NCBI GenBank assembly: GCA_024635555.1
Contig: JAGXIO010000118.1
Location: 1 to 64,000 of the forward strand
Direction: 5' to 3'
DNA length: 64,000 bases
From: Saccharicrinis sp.
Lineage (GTDB): Bacteria > Bacteroidota > Bacteroidia > Bacteroidales > Marinilabiliaceae
Part shown: positions 54,483 to 63,992 of the stretch, piece by piece
How the letters are laid out: each line of letters begins with the position of its first letter
Numbering within the stretch: position 1 is the stretch's first letter
The notes under the pieces: generated by a model
Told to the model about the DNA's origin: nothing
Seen by the model: only the letters and a program-made list of their open reading frames with translations
Database searches by the model: none
Program-made: the position numbers and the translations under genes

Positions 54483-57400
54483 TTAAAAAGTTACCTGTAC
54501 ACCAACGGAATAGGTCCGAGTAAATGGATAGGTGCGTCCCCAGCTTGCTTCTTTGTCGTCAATCTCAGGATCTACCGGCAATTTACTGTCAACTATCTCG
54601 GCCAGGTTTTGTCCGCTAAAATAAATACGGGCTTTTTGCAGATTAATTTTTTCAGTAATACTTTTAGGAATGGTATAACCAACTGTGAGATTTTTTAGCC
54701 TCAGGTATGACATGTTTAGCAGGTAACGTGATTGGGTAACAAAGTTATTGGAACCCTCCGTTCCCGCAGACAATACATTAGAAGCATGGCCGGGGTAAGG
54801 ACGAGGAAAAAAAGCATCCGTATTGTCCAACGACCAATAATCGCTTTGGTTTTGGTACATGGCATCGGTTCTGTTGTAGAATGGCAGAATTAAATCGGAC
54901 GAAGCCCAATAATCGCGTTTACCAACGCCCTGGAAGAACATATCCAAATCAAATCCATAAAAATCACCACCAAGGCGTATGCCATATAGATAACGCGGGG
55001 TTGTATTGCCAATTTTCTTCAAGTCGCCATGGTCATCAGCCAGTCTTTTTCCGGCATCAATAACACCACTTTTATCCAAATCTTTATACATTACATCACC
55101 AGGGCCATAGGAAAATGAACCTTTGCTTAAGCCACTTTGATTCGCGTAGCCTTCTTTCAATATCCATTGCTTGGTTTGAACATCGTAACCTTCAAAATCG
55201 GACTCTTGATATAGTCGGTCGGTTTCGAGTCCCCAAATTTCGCCAGCTTCCATACCCGAATAATAATAGGCTGAAGATGTTCCAAGGGCTTTGGATGGGT
55301 TGTTCCATTTTGTCACTACCGTTTTGGCATCGGATAGCGATAAATTTGCATAAACAGCAATTTTATTGCTGATAGACTTGTTAAAGTCGAGTGCAATTTC
55401 AAATCCTCGGTTTCTTAGATTTCCTGCATTCGAAAGCGGCGCAACGGAACCAAAAACACTGGGCAATCCCTTTTCTACAGCAAACATACCTTCGGTTTCT
55501 CTTTGGAACCAATCAAAAGTAAGTCCAAACATATCAATCAACCTAAGGTCAACACCAATATTTGTGGTAACAACCGTTTCCCAAGTAAGAGATGGATCTA
55601 CCACGTCGGGCTGTTCGGCCGTCAGCACTTGTTTTTCGCCATTTATCCAGTTGGCCTTATAGGTATCCATTAACGGTAAAAACCTGAAACGACCTACGTT
55701 TTGGTTACCGATGGCTCCATAGGATGCCCTAAACTTAACATCGTTTAGAATATTACGAATATCGCCTTGCATAAAATCTTCTTCGGTTAAGCGATAACCT
55801 ACCGAAGCCGATGGGAAAAAGCCCCACAATTGTGTTCCTGGGAAACTTGATGATCCGTCTAAACGGCCATTGATTTCCAACAAATATTTTCCTTGATAAT
55901 CGTAATTTACCCTACCAAAAAAACCCGCATTGGCCGTATTATAAACTAAAGGAGTAAATCTATCGGTTCTGGAGGTAACAAATTGATCACCATAGGCCAA
56001 ATTAAACTCTGGCATATCTCTGTCCATCAAGCCTCTGGCTTCGCTAAAAGTTCGATCGTAATTGTACCACTCAATGTTGGTTCCTGCTACAGCCTTAAAG
56101 TTGTGTGCGTTATTGAGTGATTTTGCAAAAGTAACGTATGAGTTATAAACGTTTGTTTTGGAAACGTAGCGGCGTTCGGCTACTCGATCATCCGACGAGA
56201 GCGGTCCATAAATAAAAGGAGGGGTATCAGTTTCGATGGTTGCGGCATTCATAGGCCCCCATGAATTCCAGAGTTTCACTGTTCCACCATTAACCCTTGT
56301 TTGGTCATTGTTGGTGGTTATGCTATATTCGTTTCTCCAAGTTAAATCCTTGGCCAGCTCTGCTTCTAAAGCAGCACTAAATCTTACCGAAGTTGTTTTA
56401 TATTCATTCATATTGGCGTTGGCCAAAAAGCCAGGCGCATGCCTAAAATAGGTATCACGGTATGTTCCATAAGGAAAAAAGCTGCCCCAACGCATGTAGT
56501 AACCAAAATATCCGTTGGCTTCTTCGCCATATACTCCCGGGCCATAATAATTGTATGGCTCTTCCAATTTAGAATCCGTTGCATACACTTTAAACTCTCC
56601 CTTCAACCAACTATTCAATTGGGTGTTAAGCCCAAAATTGACCGTGTATTTCTGGTTGGTTTCGGTATTTATATTCATAATGCCTTTTTCGTTTATATAT
56701 CCCACGGAAGCTATAAACGAAGCATTTTCGCCCAGCGAACCTGATGCTTGCAGGTTATGTGTAGTTTGTGGCGATGATGATTTAAGCATTTCTTTATGTG
56801 GATCCCAAACTCGATAGAAATAGGGACGATTATTAATGATCTCCCAATCTTCGCCATATACCATTTCGTTGCTTTGGCGATTGTTAGCGTACTTTTCTTT
56901 CCAGTTTATGATACCCGGCAACAAGGTTTTGTACAACATACCAAACGATTCTGCATTCGCATTTCCGGCACGTTCCTGAGCGGCAATCATCACAGGAAGC
57001 TCCTTTGTGGGATCCATAAAATCAACAAGTTTGGATGGGCTATTAAAACCAACATTGCCACTGTAAGAGATATTTATCCTATCGGACTTTGTACCGGTTT
57101 TGGTTGTAATTAAAATAACACCATAAGCTGCACGTGCACCATAAATAGAGGCAGATGCGGCATCTTTTAAAACCGAGATGTTGGCTACGTCTTCAGGGTT
57201 TACCAAGTCCAACGATGAAGGTATCCCGTCCACTAAAACCAATGGTTCGGCATCGCTTGTTAAGGTACCTACTCCCCTGATATTGAGTTTAGATGTTGCA
57301 CCCGGTCTTCCGTTTTTGAAGCTGATAGACAATCCTGGCGCTACGCCCTGCAATCCTTTTGAAAGCGAGGTGACAGGTTTTCCTTCAAGTGCTTTTCCTG

Positions 57401-57779
57401 CATCTATGGAGGTTACAGCTCCTGTTAAGTTTTCTTTTCTCTGGCTTCCAAAGCCAACAACTACAACGTCTTGCAACGAAATATCTTCCGACTCGAGCAA
57501 AATATTATAGTTATTACCCGAAACCAGTTCCTTAGTTTGGGTTTTAAATCCTATAAATGAAAACATCACTTTCACCGAGTTTTCTGTCATAGGAAGCTCA
57601 AATCTACCATCCATATCAGTAATGGTGCCTCCGGTTTTGCCAATAATAGCAATGTTAACACCCGGTATGGGATCGTTAGTGTCTTTGTCACGAACAATGC
57701 CTGATGTGACCTGTCCAATGGCAGAGGCTGCCATCCAACAGAAAAACATCGTCATAAAAATTTTACTTTTTGTCATCAT
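54483..57779 (-). CDS. SusC/RagA-family TonB-dependent transporter
   Basis: A 1098-residue outer-membrane transporter. After a signal peptide comes a CarboxypepD-like domain (about 24-110, G-I-V-R-D-K-D-T-N-D-P-I-P-G-V), then the plug domain (V-V-V-V-G-F-G-S-Q-R-K-E-N-L-T-G-A-V-T, the SusC hallmark), then the 22-strand barrel ending T-R-T-Y-S-V-G-V-Q-V-T-F. SusC transporters import glycans or peptides with TonB energy; the ligand is not visible. It is preceded on the strand by the M23 peptidase gene, 80 bases away. Confidence 0.95.
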   Translation of the reverse strand: MMTKSKIFMTMFFCWMAASAIGQVTSGIVRDKDTNDPIPGVNIAIIGKTGGTITDMDGRFELPMTENSVKVMFSFIGFKTQTKELVSGNNYNILLESEDISLQDVVVVGFGSQRKENLTGAVTSIDAGKALEGKPVTSLSKGLQGVAPGLSISFKNGRPGATSKLNIRGVGTLTSDAEPLVLVDGIPSSLDLVNPEDVANISVLKDAASASIYGARAAYGVILITTKTGTKSDRINISYSGNVGFNSPSKLVDFMDPTKELPVMIAAQERAGNANAESFGMLYKTLLPGIINWKEKYANNRQSNEMVYGEDWEIINNRPYFYRVWDPHKEMLKSSSPQTTHNLQASGSLGENASFIASVGYINEKGIMNINTETNQKYTVNFGLNTQLNSWLKGEFKVYATDSKLEEPYNYYGPGVYGEEANGYFGYYMRWGSFFPYGTYRDTYFRHAPGFLANANMNEYKTTSVRFSAALEAELAKDLTWRNEYSITTNNDQTRVNGGTVKLWNSWGPMNAATIETDTPPFIYGPLSSDDRVAERRYVSKTNVYNSYVTFAKSLNNAHNFKAVAGTNIEWYNYDRTFSEARGLMDRDMPEFNLAYGDQFVTSRTDRFTPLVYNTANAGFFGRVNYDYQGKYLLEINGRLDGSSSFPGTQLWGFFPSASVGYRLTEEDFMQGDIRNILNDVKFRASYGAIGNQNVGRFRFLPLMDTYKANWINGEKQVLTAEQPDVVDPSLTWETVVTTNIGVDLRLIDMFGLTFDWFQRETEGMFAVEKGLPSVFGSVAPLSNAGNLRNRGFEIALDFNKSISNKIAVYANLSLSDAKTVVTKWNNPSKALGTSSAYYYSGMEAGEIWGLETDRLYQESDFEGYDVQTKQWILKEGYANQSGLSKGSFSYGPGDVMYKDLDKSGVIDAGKRLADDHGDLKKIGNTTPRYLYGIRLGGDFYGFDLDMFFQGVGKRDYWASSDLILPFYNRTDAMYQNQSDYWSLDNTDAFFPRPYPGHASNVLSAGTEGSNNFVTQSRYLLNMSYLRLKNLTVGYTIPKSITEKINLQKARIYFSGQNLAEIVDSKLPVDPEIDDKEASWGRTYPFTRTYSVGVQVTF

Positions 57780-57859
57780 AATTTTAAATTTAGTGTGATT
57801 TTTTTTAAGAGTCTGACATTTAATTATATACTTATTTTATTCTGCATTTCATTTTGTAT

Positions 57860-58759
57860 CTAATTCAAAAACTTATGCAACAAAACAGACTTTGATGTTT
57901 GGATTTTGCAGAGCAAAAAACCTTTTTTAAAGTCACTTTTTATCACAATTTCATCAGATTGGTTCAATAAGTTTTCCTCATAGAGTTTACAACCTTTTAA
58001 ATCGTAAATATTAATACGTACATGGCCACTTTTCCCATTTGGAATTTTTACCACTATGTTTCCAGAATCGCTTTGCTTATATATTTTCAATGATTCTTCC
58101 TTAATATCATCGTCCACCGCTGTTTTTGTTTTGTATTGGAGTTGGTTTGGATTAAAAACATAATCAAAGTTCTGCGACATACCGCAGGCATCAAAGTCCC
58201 CGTAAAATGTTCCCAATTCAAAATGCAAATGTCTTACTTCACTCCTACCTGAATTTCCCATTGCAGCAATTATATTCCCACCTTCTACCACATCGCCAAC
58301 TTTTACGTGTGCCGAGTTATTGGTAAGGTGTGCGTAGCGAGTATATACATTAGAACCATGCTTTACTACCACATGGTTTCCCCATCCGGCGCCACATTCG
58401 CGATTGGAATTATTGTGCGAGAAAACAGAACTTTCAGGACATCCTTCCCTCACGTAGACCACCGTGCCTGATGATGCGGCCAATACGTTAACTTGAGGAA
58501 CTGTACTGTCGTCGTGTATATAATCTACCCCTTCATGCGAAGCTTTATTGCCGGCAACACCGCTAAAGCCCCCTGTTCTGGTATATTTAGCCGGGAAGAA
58601 CCATTCCAAGTCCTTTGCATAGCTAGGCAAAGTAGTACCTGTAAACTGTGCAGGGCCGGGATCCTCGCGCGAAGAAATCACCTTGTCGCAATCGCTTTGC
58701 CCTGATAAAGTGCAGGCTAAAAATAGCATTGGTATAATTATGGTGTATTTATATTTCAT
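57860..58759 (-). CDS. M23-family peptidase with T9SS sorting domain
   Basis: A 299-residue exported protein. Start ATG at 58759; an in-frame TTG upstream would overlap the preceding gene. Signal peptide ends near L-S-G-Q. Lysostaphin-type zinc site: His in H-E-G-V-D-Y and H-L-H-F-E-L-G, with G-N-H-V-V-V-K-H-G between. The last 75 residues (V-R-I-N-I-Y-D-L-K-G then H-K-F-L-N) form a type 9 secretion C-terminal domain, so it should act at the surface or outside, where it would cut peptidoglycan cross-bridges or other peptides. Confidence 0.87.
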   Translation of the reverse strand: MKYKYTIIIPMLFLACTLSGQSDCDKVISSREDPGPAQFTGTTLPSYAKDLEWFFPAKYTRTGGFSGVAGNKASHEGVDYIHDDSTVPQVNVLAASSGTVVYVREGCPESSVFSHNNSNRECGAGWGNHVVVKHGSNVYTRYAHLTNNSAHVKVGDVVEGGNIIAAMGNSGRSEVRHLHFELGTFYGDFDACGMSQNFDYVFNPNQLQYKTKTAVDDDIKEESLKIYKQSDSGNIVVKIPNGKSGHVRINIYDLKGCKLYEENLLNQSDEIVIKSDFKKGFLLCKIQTSKSVLLHKFLN

Positions 58760-58764
58760 TTTTA

Positions 58765-61593
58765 TCAATCTTTATCAATTTTGCCCGTGGCCTTATCCAC
58801 CAAAAACAAAATAGATTTATAATTTAATCCGCTATGCAGCGAAAGGCCTATTTCACAAGTACGACTGGTGCTGTAACCTGCTACGGCGCGTTCGGGGATT
58901 TCATCTTTTAAGTATTTAAGGGCACTGGCGTTTAAGGCCGGGAGATTAAAGCCTTTGTCGCCAGCCCATCCGCAGCAGCCAGTTTTTTCGGGTTTTATCA
59001 CTTCGGTGGCACAAAGGCTAGCTAGTTCAACCAACTTATCGTCGAGCCCCATTTTGGTGGAGCTGCAGGTAGAGTGTACCATCACCGTTTCGTTTTGTGG
59101 TGCAAAAACCAATTTATCCTTTAAATAATCCAAGGTAAATGCTATGGGCTCGTACAAGCTCAATCTTTTATCCATCAGTTCTTGCATGCGCAACAAGCAA
59201 GGACTCATATCGCAAAGCACAGGTATGGTACCTTGCTCGGATATTTTTAATAGCTCTTTTTCGAGCTCGTGCAACTTATTTTTGCCTTCCTCCTTAAAGC
59301 CTTTGCTATCGAAGGCCATACCACAGCAGAGGTTTTTCATATTATTGGGATAGATGATTTGATATCCTGCCTTTTGCAACAGGTTTTGGGTAACCTGTGA
59401 TAGCGCTGCCTTGTCTCTCTCACTCATATCGTTTCCGAACATGCGATTGATACATGCTGGGAAATACACAACTTTGTGAGGAGATTCAAAATTGCTAAGG
59501 GTATTCACCAACGGTGCTCCTTTGGGCATATTCCGATTCCATAGTGGTATGCTTCTGCCCGATATTTTATGCAGCAACATCCCTCCTTTTTTCATCAGTG
59601 ATTCGGGCAAAATGCGCTGCAGAACATGCACTCCGTTTAAAGAATGACGTGCTATGGAAGTTAGCGTGCCAAAGTGATGGGCCATAAAACCTGCCGTGTG
59701 CTTGCCGAACTTGGTTTTTTGTTCAAAACGCAAATCTTTAATCATTTTGCCGGTATCGATGCCAACCGGACAATTTAGAGCACAAAGTCCATCAGTGGCG
59801 CAACTTTCGTCGCCTTTATAGTCAAATGCCTTTTGCAGTTCCTTCATTTGTGGCGAAGGAGTTCCCTGATTGCGCATCATCTCTCGGAACACCGTAATCC
59901 GTTGGCGTGGGGTCAAGGTTAAATTTTGCGAGGGACAACTGCTTTCGCAAAAACCGCACTCAATACATTTATCAATGATGGGATGTGCCAAAGGCAAGGG
60001 TTTGATGTTTTTTACGTACACATCAGGATCGTTGTTTATGAGCACTCCTGGGTTCAATATATTTTGGGGATCAAAGGCATTTTTTACTTTTTTCATCAAG
60101 CTATATATCTCACTGCCCCACTCGTACTCCACAAACGGCGCCATATTTCGTCCTGTGCCGTGCTCACCTTTTAAACTGCCGTTAAACCGATCCACTACCA
60201 AATGTACTAGGTTGTTCATAAACGACTTGTAATTTTGGAGCTGACCCTGTTTGTCAAAATCGGGCATTACCAAAAAGTGGATGTTACCATCAAGTAAATG
60301 GCCCCAAGTCACGGAACCTGTGTATCCGTGCTGATCCATTAGTTGCTGTATTGCGGGCAATGCTTCTTCCAAACGTTCGCCAGGGAAGGTTACATCTTCT
60401 ATGATGCATGTAGTTCCGTTGGGACGTGTGGCGGCTGCCGAGGTAAACAGGCCTTTTCGCACTTTCCAATAGATATTATAATCCTTTGCATTATCGGTAA
60501 AGGAAATCGGAAATAAGGTAATTATATCTGCTAACTTTTCGATAATCTCTTCCTTTTGTAGCAGCAGTTGCTCCTTGTTTTCTGCCGATGTCTCCACTAA
60601 TAATGCCGTGGCACCTTCAGGTAAATCCTTTAACAGCGAGGGTAATCCTTCCACATCTTCCACAGCCCGAAGAGCATTACGATCCATCAGTTCACCGGCA
60701 CTCACCCGGCATTGTCGAAGGGGAAGGATTGTTTTGGCCGCCTCCTTCATATCAGGCAAAAACAAAAGGGCACATGTTTTTTGAGGATAGTCTTTTATGG
60801 TTTTTAAACTTACCTCCGATAAAAAACCGAGCGTTCCTTCGGAGCCCACCATCAAATGGGCGATAATATCTACAGGATCGTTAAAATCTAAAAAGGAATT
60901 CATACCATAACCAGTGGTGTTTTTTATACGATACTTGTTTTGGATTTTTTCCGATATTTCCGGCGAACGAACAATATGCTCTTTTAAATCTGATATTTCG
61001 CGAAGCAGATGAGCATGAGTAGTTTGGAACGCAAGCCTACTATTTTGGTCAGCCGTATCCAACACCGTTCCATCCACCATAACAATGCGCATGGACTGTA
61101 TGGTGTTATAACTGTTGGTAACAATACCATAGCTGGCTCCGCTGGCGTTATTGGCTACGATGCCACCTATTTTGGCCGCATTGATAGATGCCGGACTGGG
61201 ACCTATTTTATATCCGTATTTAGCCAGTTGCATGTTAGCAAAGCCTCCACGTACACCAGGTTGCAACACAATTTTCGCTCCTTCTTCCTCAATCGTATAT
61301 TTATTAAAATCGGGACCTATCTCTATCAAAACAGAATCACTGATTGTTTGTCCACTCAAACTGGTTCCGCCGGCTTTAAAGGTTACGGGAATCTGCATGG
61401 TTTGCGTGAGCTGAAGTATCTTTACGATTTCCTGTTCGTTATTGGCTACTACTACTAATTGCGGTATAAGCCTATAAAAACCAGCATCGGTACCTTTTGC
61501 CAGCCTATCGATATATTGATCGAAAACCTGCCCATGGGGCAATATGGCTTCCAGTTTTATTTTTAATGCCTTTATCATTGTTTCAATCATCAC
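58765..61593 (-). CDS. FAD/Fe-S oxidoreductase (D-2-hydroxyacid dehydrogenase type)
   Basis: A 942-residue protein: FAD-binding domain (about 40-180, with F-K-A-G-G-T-S-L-S-G-Q), FAD-oxidase C-terminal domain (about 230-490), a ferredoxin-type part with C-I-E-C-G-F-C-E-S-S-C-P and C-A-L-N-C-P near 530-625, and a CCG cysteine domain (C-C-G-M-A-F, C-C-G-W-A-G) near the end. This is the GlcD+GlcF-type fusion of YdiJ and related D-lactate or D-2-hydroxyglutarate dehydrogenases. Substrate undetermined. It is in a tight operon with the epimerase and peptidase genes. Confidence 0.86.
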   Translation of the reverse strand: MMIETMIKALKIKLEAILPHGQVFDQYIDRLAKGTDAGFYRLIPQLVVVANNEQEIVKILQLTQTMQIPVTFKAGGTSLSGQTISDSVLIEIGPDFNKYTIEEEGAKIVLQPGVRGGFANMQLAKYGYKIGPSPASINAAKIGGIVANNASGASYGIVTNSYNTIQSMRIVMVDGTVLDTADQNSRLAFQTTHAHLLREISDLKEHIVRSPEISEKIQNKYRIKNTTGYGMNSFLDFNDPVDIIAHLMVGSEGTLGFLSEVSLKTIKDYPQKTCALLFLPDMKEAAKTILPLRQCRVSAGELMDRNALRAVEDVEGLPSLLKDLPEGATALLVETSAENKEQLLLQKEEIIEKLADIITLFPISFTDNAKDYNIYWKVRKGLFTSAAATRPNGTTCIIEDVTFPGERLEEALPAIQQLMDQHGYTGSVTWGHLLDGNIHFLVMPDFDKQGQLQNYKSFMNNLVHLVVDRFNGSLKGEHGTGRNMAPFVEYEWGSEIYSLMKKVKNAFDPQNILNPGVLINNDPDVYVKNIKPLPLAHPIIDKCIECGFCESSCPSQNLTLTPRQRITVFREMMRNQGTPSPQMKELQKAFDYKGDESCATDGLCALNCPVGIDTGKMIKDLRFEQKTKFGKHTAGFMAHHFGTLTSIARHSLNGVHVLQRILPESLMKKGGMLLHKISGRSIPLWNRNMPKGAPLVNTLSNFESPHKVVYFPACINRMFGNDMSERDKAALSQVTQNLLQKAGYQIIYPNNMKNLCCGMAFDSKGFKEEGKNKLHELEKELLKISEQGTIPVLCDMSPCLLRMQELMDKRLSLYEPIAFTLDYLKDKLVFAPQNETVMVHSTCSSTKMGLDDKLVELASLCATEVIKPEKTGCCGWAGDKGFNLPALNASALKYLKDEIPERAVAGYSTSRTCEIGLSLHSGLNYKSILFLVDKATGKIDKD

Positions 61594-61601
61594 TTTATCT
61601 A

Positions 61602-62738
61602 TTACAACTTCACAACCCCAATCCCGGGTTTATCATTCAAAGTTATTTTACCATTCACCACTTTAACCCCATCATACATATCGTTTGATATCAAAAGGTT
61701 TCCATCCAAATCGGCCCAATCCACCAGAGGCGAAAGTTGTGCCGCTGCCGATATAGGGCACGAAGTTGCTGTCATGCACCCTATCATTACCTTCATATCC
61801 AGCGCCCGGGCAATGGTTATCATTTTTAGGGCAGACCGCAATCCACCACATTTCATCAGTTTAATATTGATGCCCGAATAAACCCCTTTCATCGGTAAAA
61901 CATCTCCTAAGGTTTGCAGTGCTTCGTCGGCAATGGTGGGCAGTGGACTATTTTGGGTGAGCCAAGCCATATCATCGATAGCCGTTTTAGGCATGGGCTG
62001 TTCAACAAACACCACTCCTTTTTCTTTGAGCCAAAAAATAATATCCAACGCTTCCTGCCTGTCTGTCCATCCCTGGTTAACATCCACGCACAAAGGAACA
62101 TCCGTGACTGAACGTATGGCTTGTATCATCTCTTTATCATTGCTTCTACCCAACTTCACCTTTAAAATATTGTAGGCCGATGCCTCTTTCACTTTTTCGA
62201 TGACTATCTCCGGCGTATCGATACCGATGGTAAAACTGGTGTTGGGTGTTTTTGTAGGGTTTAAACCCCAAAGTTTATGCAATGGCTGGTTTACTAGTTT
62301 CCCTAACAGATCGTGCAAGGCAATATCCACCGATGCTTTGGCGGCATAATTGCCGGGTGCTATATTCTCCACATAATCCAATATATCCTCCAGTAAAAAG
62401 GGGTTAGCAAACTGACTGAGATTTACTTGTTGCAAAAATTTTGTTGCCGTTTGGTGCGATTCGCCTAGATAGGGAGGCATGGCCGCTTCGCCATATCCCA
62501 GTACACCATCATATTCCACCTGCACCAACATTACTGGCGTTGTTGTTCTGGAACTTGAAGCAATGGTAAAAACATGTTTTAATTGAAGGTCGAACGGCTT
62601 ATAGGACAGTTTCATCATTGAATTGGAAATTGTTTTAATGTTCTTATCAAAGTTACTACACGCATTAACAGAAGATCCGACGAGGGCAGCACCCGCCATT
62701 AAACCAGTATTTTTAAGGAATTGTCTTCTATTGGTCAT
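61602..62738 (-). CDS. Dipeptide epimerase (enolase superfamily) with Tat-like signal
   Basis: A 378-residue member of the muconate-lactonizing/L-Ala-D/L-Glu epimerase group. The acid/base lysine is in L-K-V-K-L-G, the metal ligands appear in V-D-V-N-Q-G-W, F-V-E-Q-P-M and I-A-D-E-A, with a second lysine in I-K-L-M-K-C-G-G. The start is M-T-N-R-R-Q-F-L-K at 62738. This end is a twin-arginine signal with a possible lipobox (V-N-A-C), which suggests export, unusual because known L-Ala-D/L-Glu epimerases are cytoplasmic. It is 14 bases after the peptidase gene. Confidence 0.85.
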   Translation of the reverse strand: MTNRRQFLKNTGLMAGAALVGSSVNACSNFDKNIKTISNSMMKLSYKPFDLQLKHVFTIASSSRTTTPVMLVQVEYDGVLGYGEAAMPPYLGESHQTATKFLQQVNLSQFANPFLLEDILDYVENIAPGNYAAKASVDIALHDLLGKLVNQPLHKLWGLNPTKTPNTSFTIGIDTPEIVIEKVKEASAYNILKVKLGRSNDKEMIQAIRSVTDVPLCVDVNQGWTDRQEALDIIFWLKEKGVVFVEQPMPKTAIDDMAWLTQNSPLPTIADEALQTLGDVLPMKGVYSGINIKLMKCGGLRSALKMITIARALDMKVMIGCMTATSCPISAAAQLSPLVDWADLDGNLLISNDMYDGVKVVNGKITLNDKPGIGVVKL

Positions 62739-62752
62739 TTTAGTGCCATTAA

Positions 62753-63931
62753 TTACATTTTTATTTCGCTTTTGCTCACATACCAAGGATGAAGGCTTAC
62801 GGGCATTATTCCATCTTGTAAGTCTTGCCCCATATATCTACGCACACCCAACCAAGTACTTGCTCGATAATCGCTATAATTGGTACGGGTAGAATCGAGG
62901 CTGTTTACCATCACCCGTGCCGAGGCATGAATAAATTCAGTATCGCCGATATACATGCCAACATGGGTTACTTTTTTCGATTTGATATTACCAAAGAACA
63001 GGAGATCACCTTTTTGGAGTACGGGCAGCTTCTTATCCACTTGCAATCCGTAATTAACCTGTTGAGATGCATCACGGGCAAGGATATACCCGTTTAAAAA
63101 ATAAATATTTTTCATAAAACCACTACAATCCAGCCCTTTTGAAGAAGTTCCACCCCATAGGTAAGGCAAACCCATAAACTCAAATGCAGTATCTACCAAT
63201 TTATCTTTTTGCAAGATATTTTGGTTAGCCCATGTGTCAAAGTCCCAATACGCTGCTTTTTGAATGTAACCCCACCGTCCATCTGGGAGAGATACTTTTG
63301 AAAATTCGGCACTGTCGCTTAATACCTGCACAATACTTCCGGGTACCAAATCTGAAACTCTTTTACCATTAGGATCTAAAACCCATGCATCACTATTCAG
63401 GACAGCCCGAAGCGTATTTTTCCAGTTCGTAAATTCTTGGGGAATTAAAAAATGTAGCGAAGATGAGTTTATCCAACCAATATATTTGTCAGGGCATTGA
63501 ATAAGAACCCATCCCTGCTGCTCCTTTAAAATTTTGACGGGGGTGCCCATGATAAGCTGCGACACCAACTGGGCGGCATAACGGGGTTTATCGCGAAGGT
63601 TGGCTGCGCTCACGGTAACCAAAGCCCAAGGCTGCTGCACCTGGTTTAAGTCTGGTAAAAGCTTAACACTATCTGTAAAGGGGATGTTATTTTTTTGTAG
63701 AGAAGAAATAAGCGCTTTTTTTGCATCCTGAATAGTGGTTTCTCCAGCTACAATAACGGATCCTTTGTCACCTTTGCTCACATGCACATCAAAAACTGCC
63801 ACTCTATTGTCGGAAACATATTTACTCTTTATCCTTTCTACTTCCATTATACTCTTATCAACTTGGTTTGCACATCCCATAGAAAAGAGAATTAAAGCAG
63901 AAATAAAATAAGATTTAATTGTTTGAGGCAT
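62753..63931 (-). CDS. SH3b plus NlpC/P60 murein-peptide endopeptidase (YkfC-like)
   Basis: A 392-residue exported protein with lipoprotein-like signal (S-M-G-C at 17-20). Two SH3b-like domains lie at about 105-158 and 180-228, then the NlpC/P60 domain with the catalytic Cys269 in L-D-C-S-G-F-M, a His in V-T-H-V-G-M-Y and a later polar residue in I-H-A-S-A-R. The order matches YkfC-type gamma-D-glutamyl endopeptidases that cut murein peptides. It is the first gene of the block and has a strong promoter. Confidence 0.88.
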   Translation of the reverse strand: MPQTIKSYFISALILFSMGCANQVDKSIMEVERIKSKYVSDNRVAVFDVHVSKGDKGSVIVAGETTIQDAKKALISSLQKNNIPFTDSVKLLPDLNQVQQPWALVTVSAANLRDKPRYAAQLVSQLIMGTPVKILKEQQGWVLIQCPDKYIGWINSSSLHFLIPQEFTNWKNTLRAVLNSDAWVLDPNGKRVSDLVPGSIVQVLSDSAEFSKVSLPDGRWGYIQKAAYWDFDTWANQNILQKDKLVDTAFEFMGLPYLWGGTSSKGLDCSGFMKNIYFLNGYILARDASQQVNYGLQVDKKLPVLQKGDLLFFGNIKSKKVTHVGMYIGDTEFIHASARVMVNSLDSTRTNYSDYRASTWLGVRRYMGQDLQDGIMPVSLHPWYVSKSEIKM

Positions 63932-63962
63932 AATGGTATGTTGTATTACATCTTATAAATGC

Positions 63963-63992
63963 CAAATATATGGAATGTATTAACAAATACAA
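63963..63992 (-). promoter_or_regulatory. Promoter of the murein-peptide block
   Basis: On the minus strand TTG (63992-63990), a 19-base spacer and TATATTTG (63970-63963), 31 bases before the peptidase ATG. It is likely to drive at least the first four genes. Confidence 0.75.
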
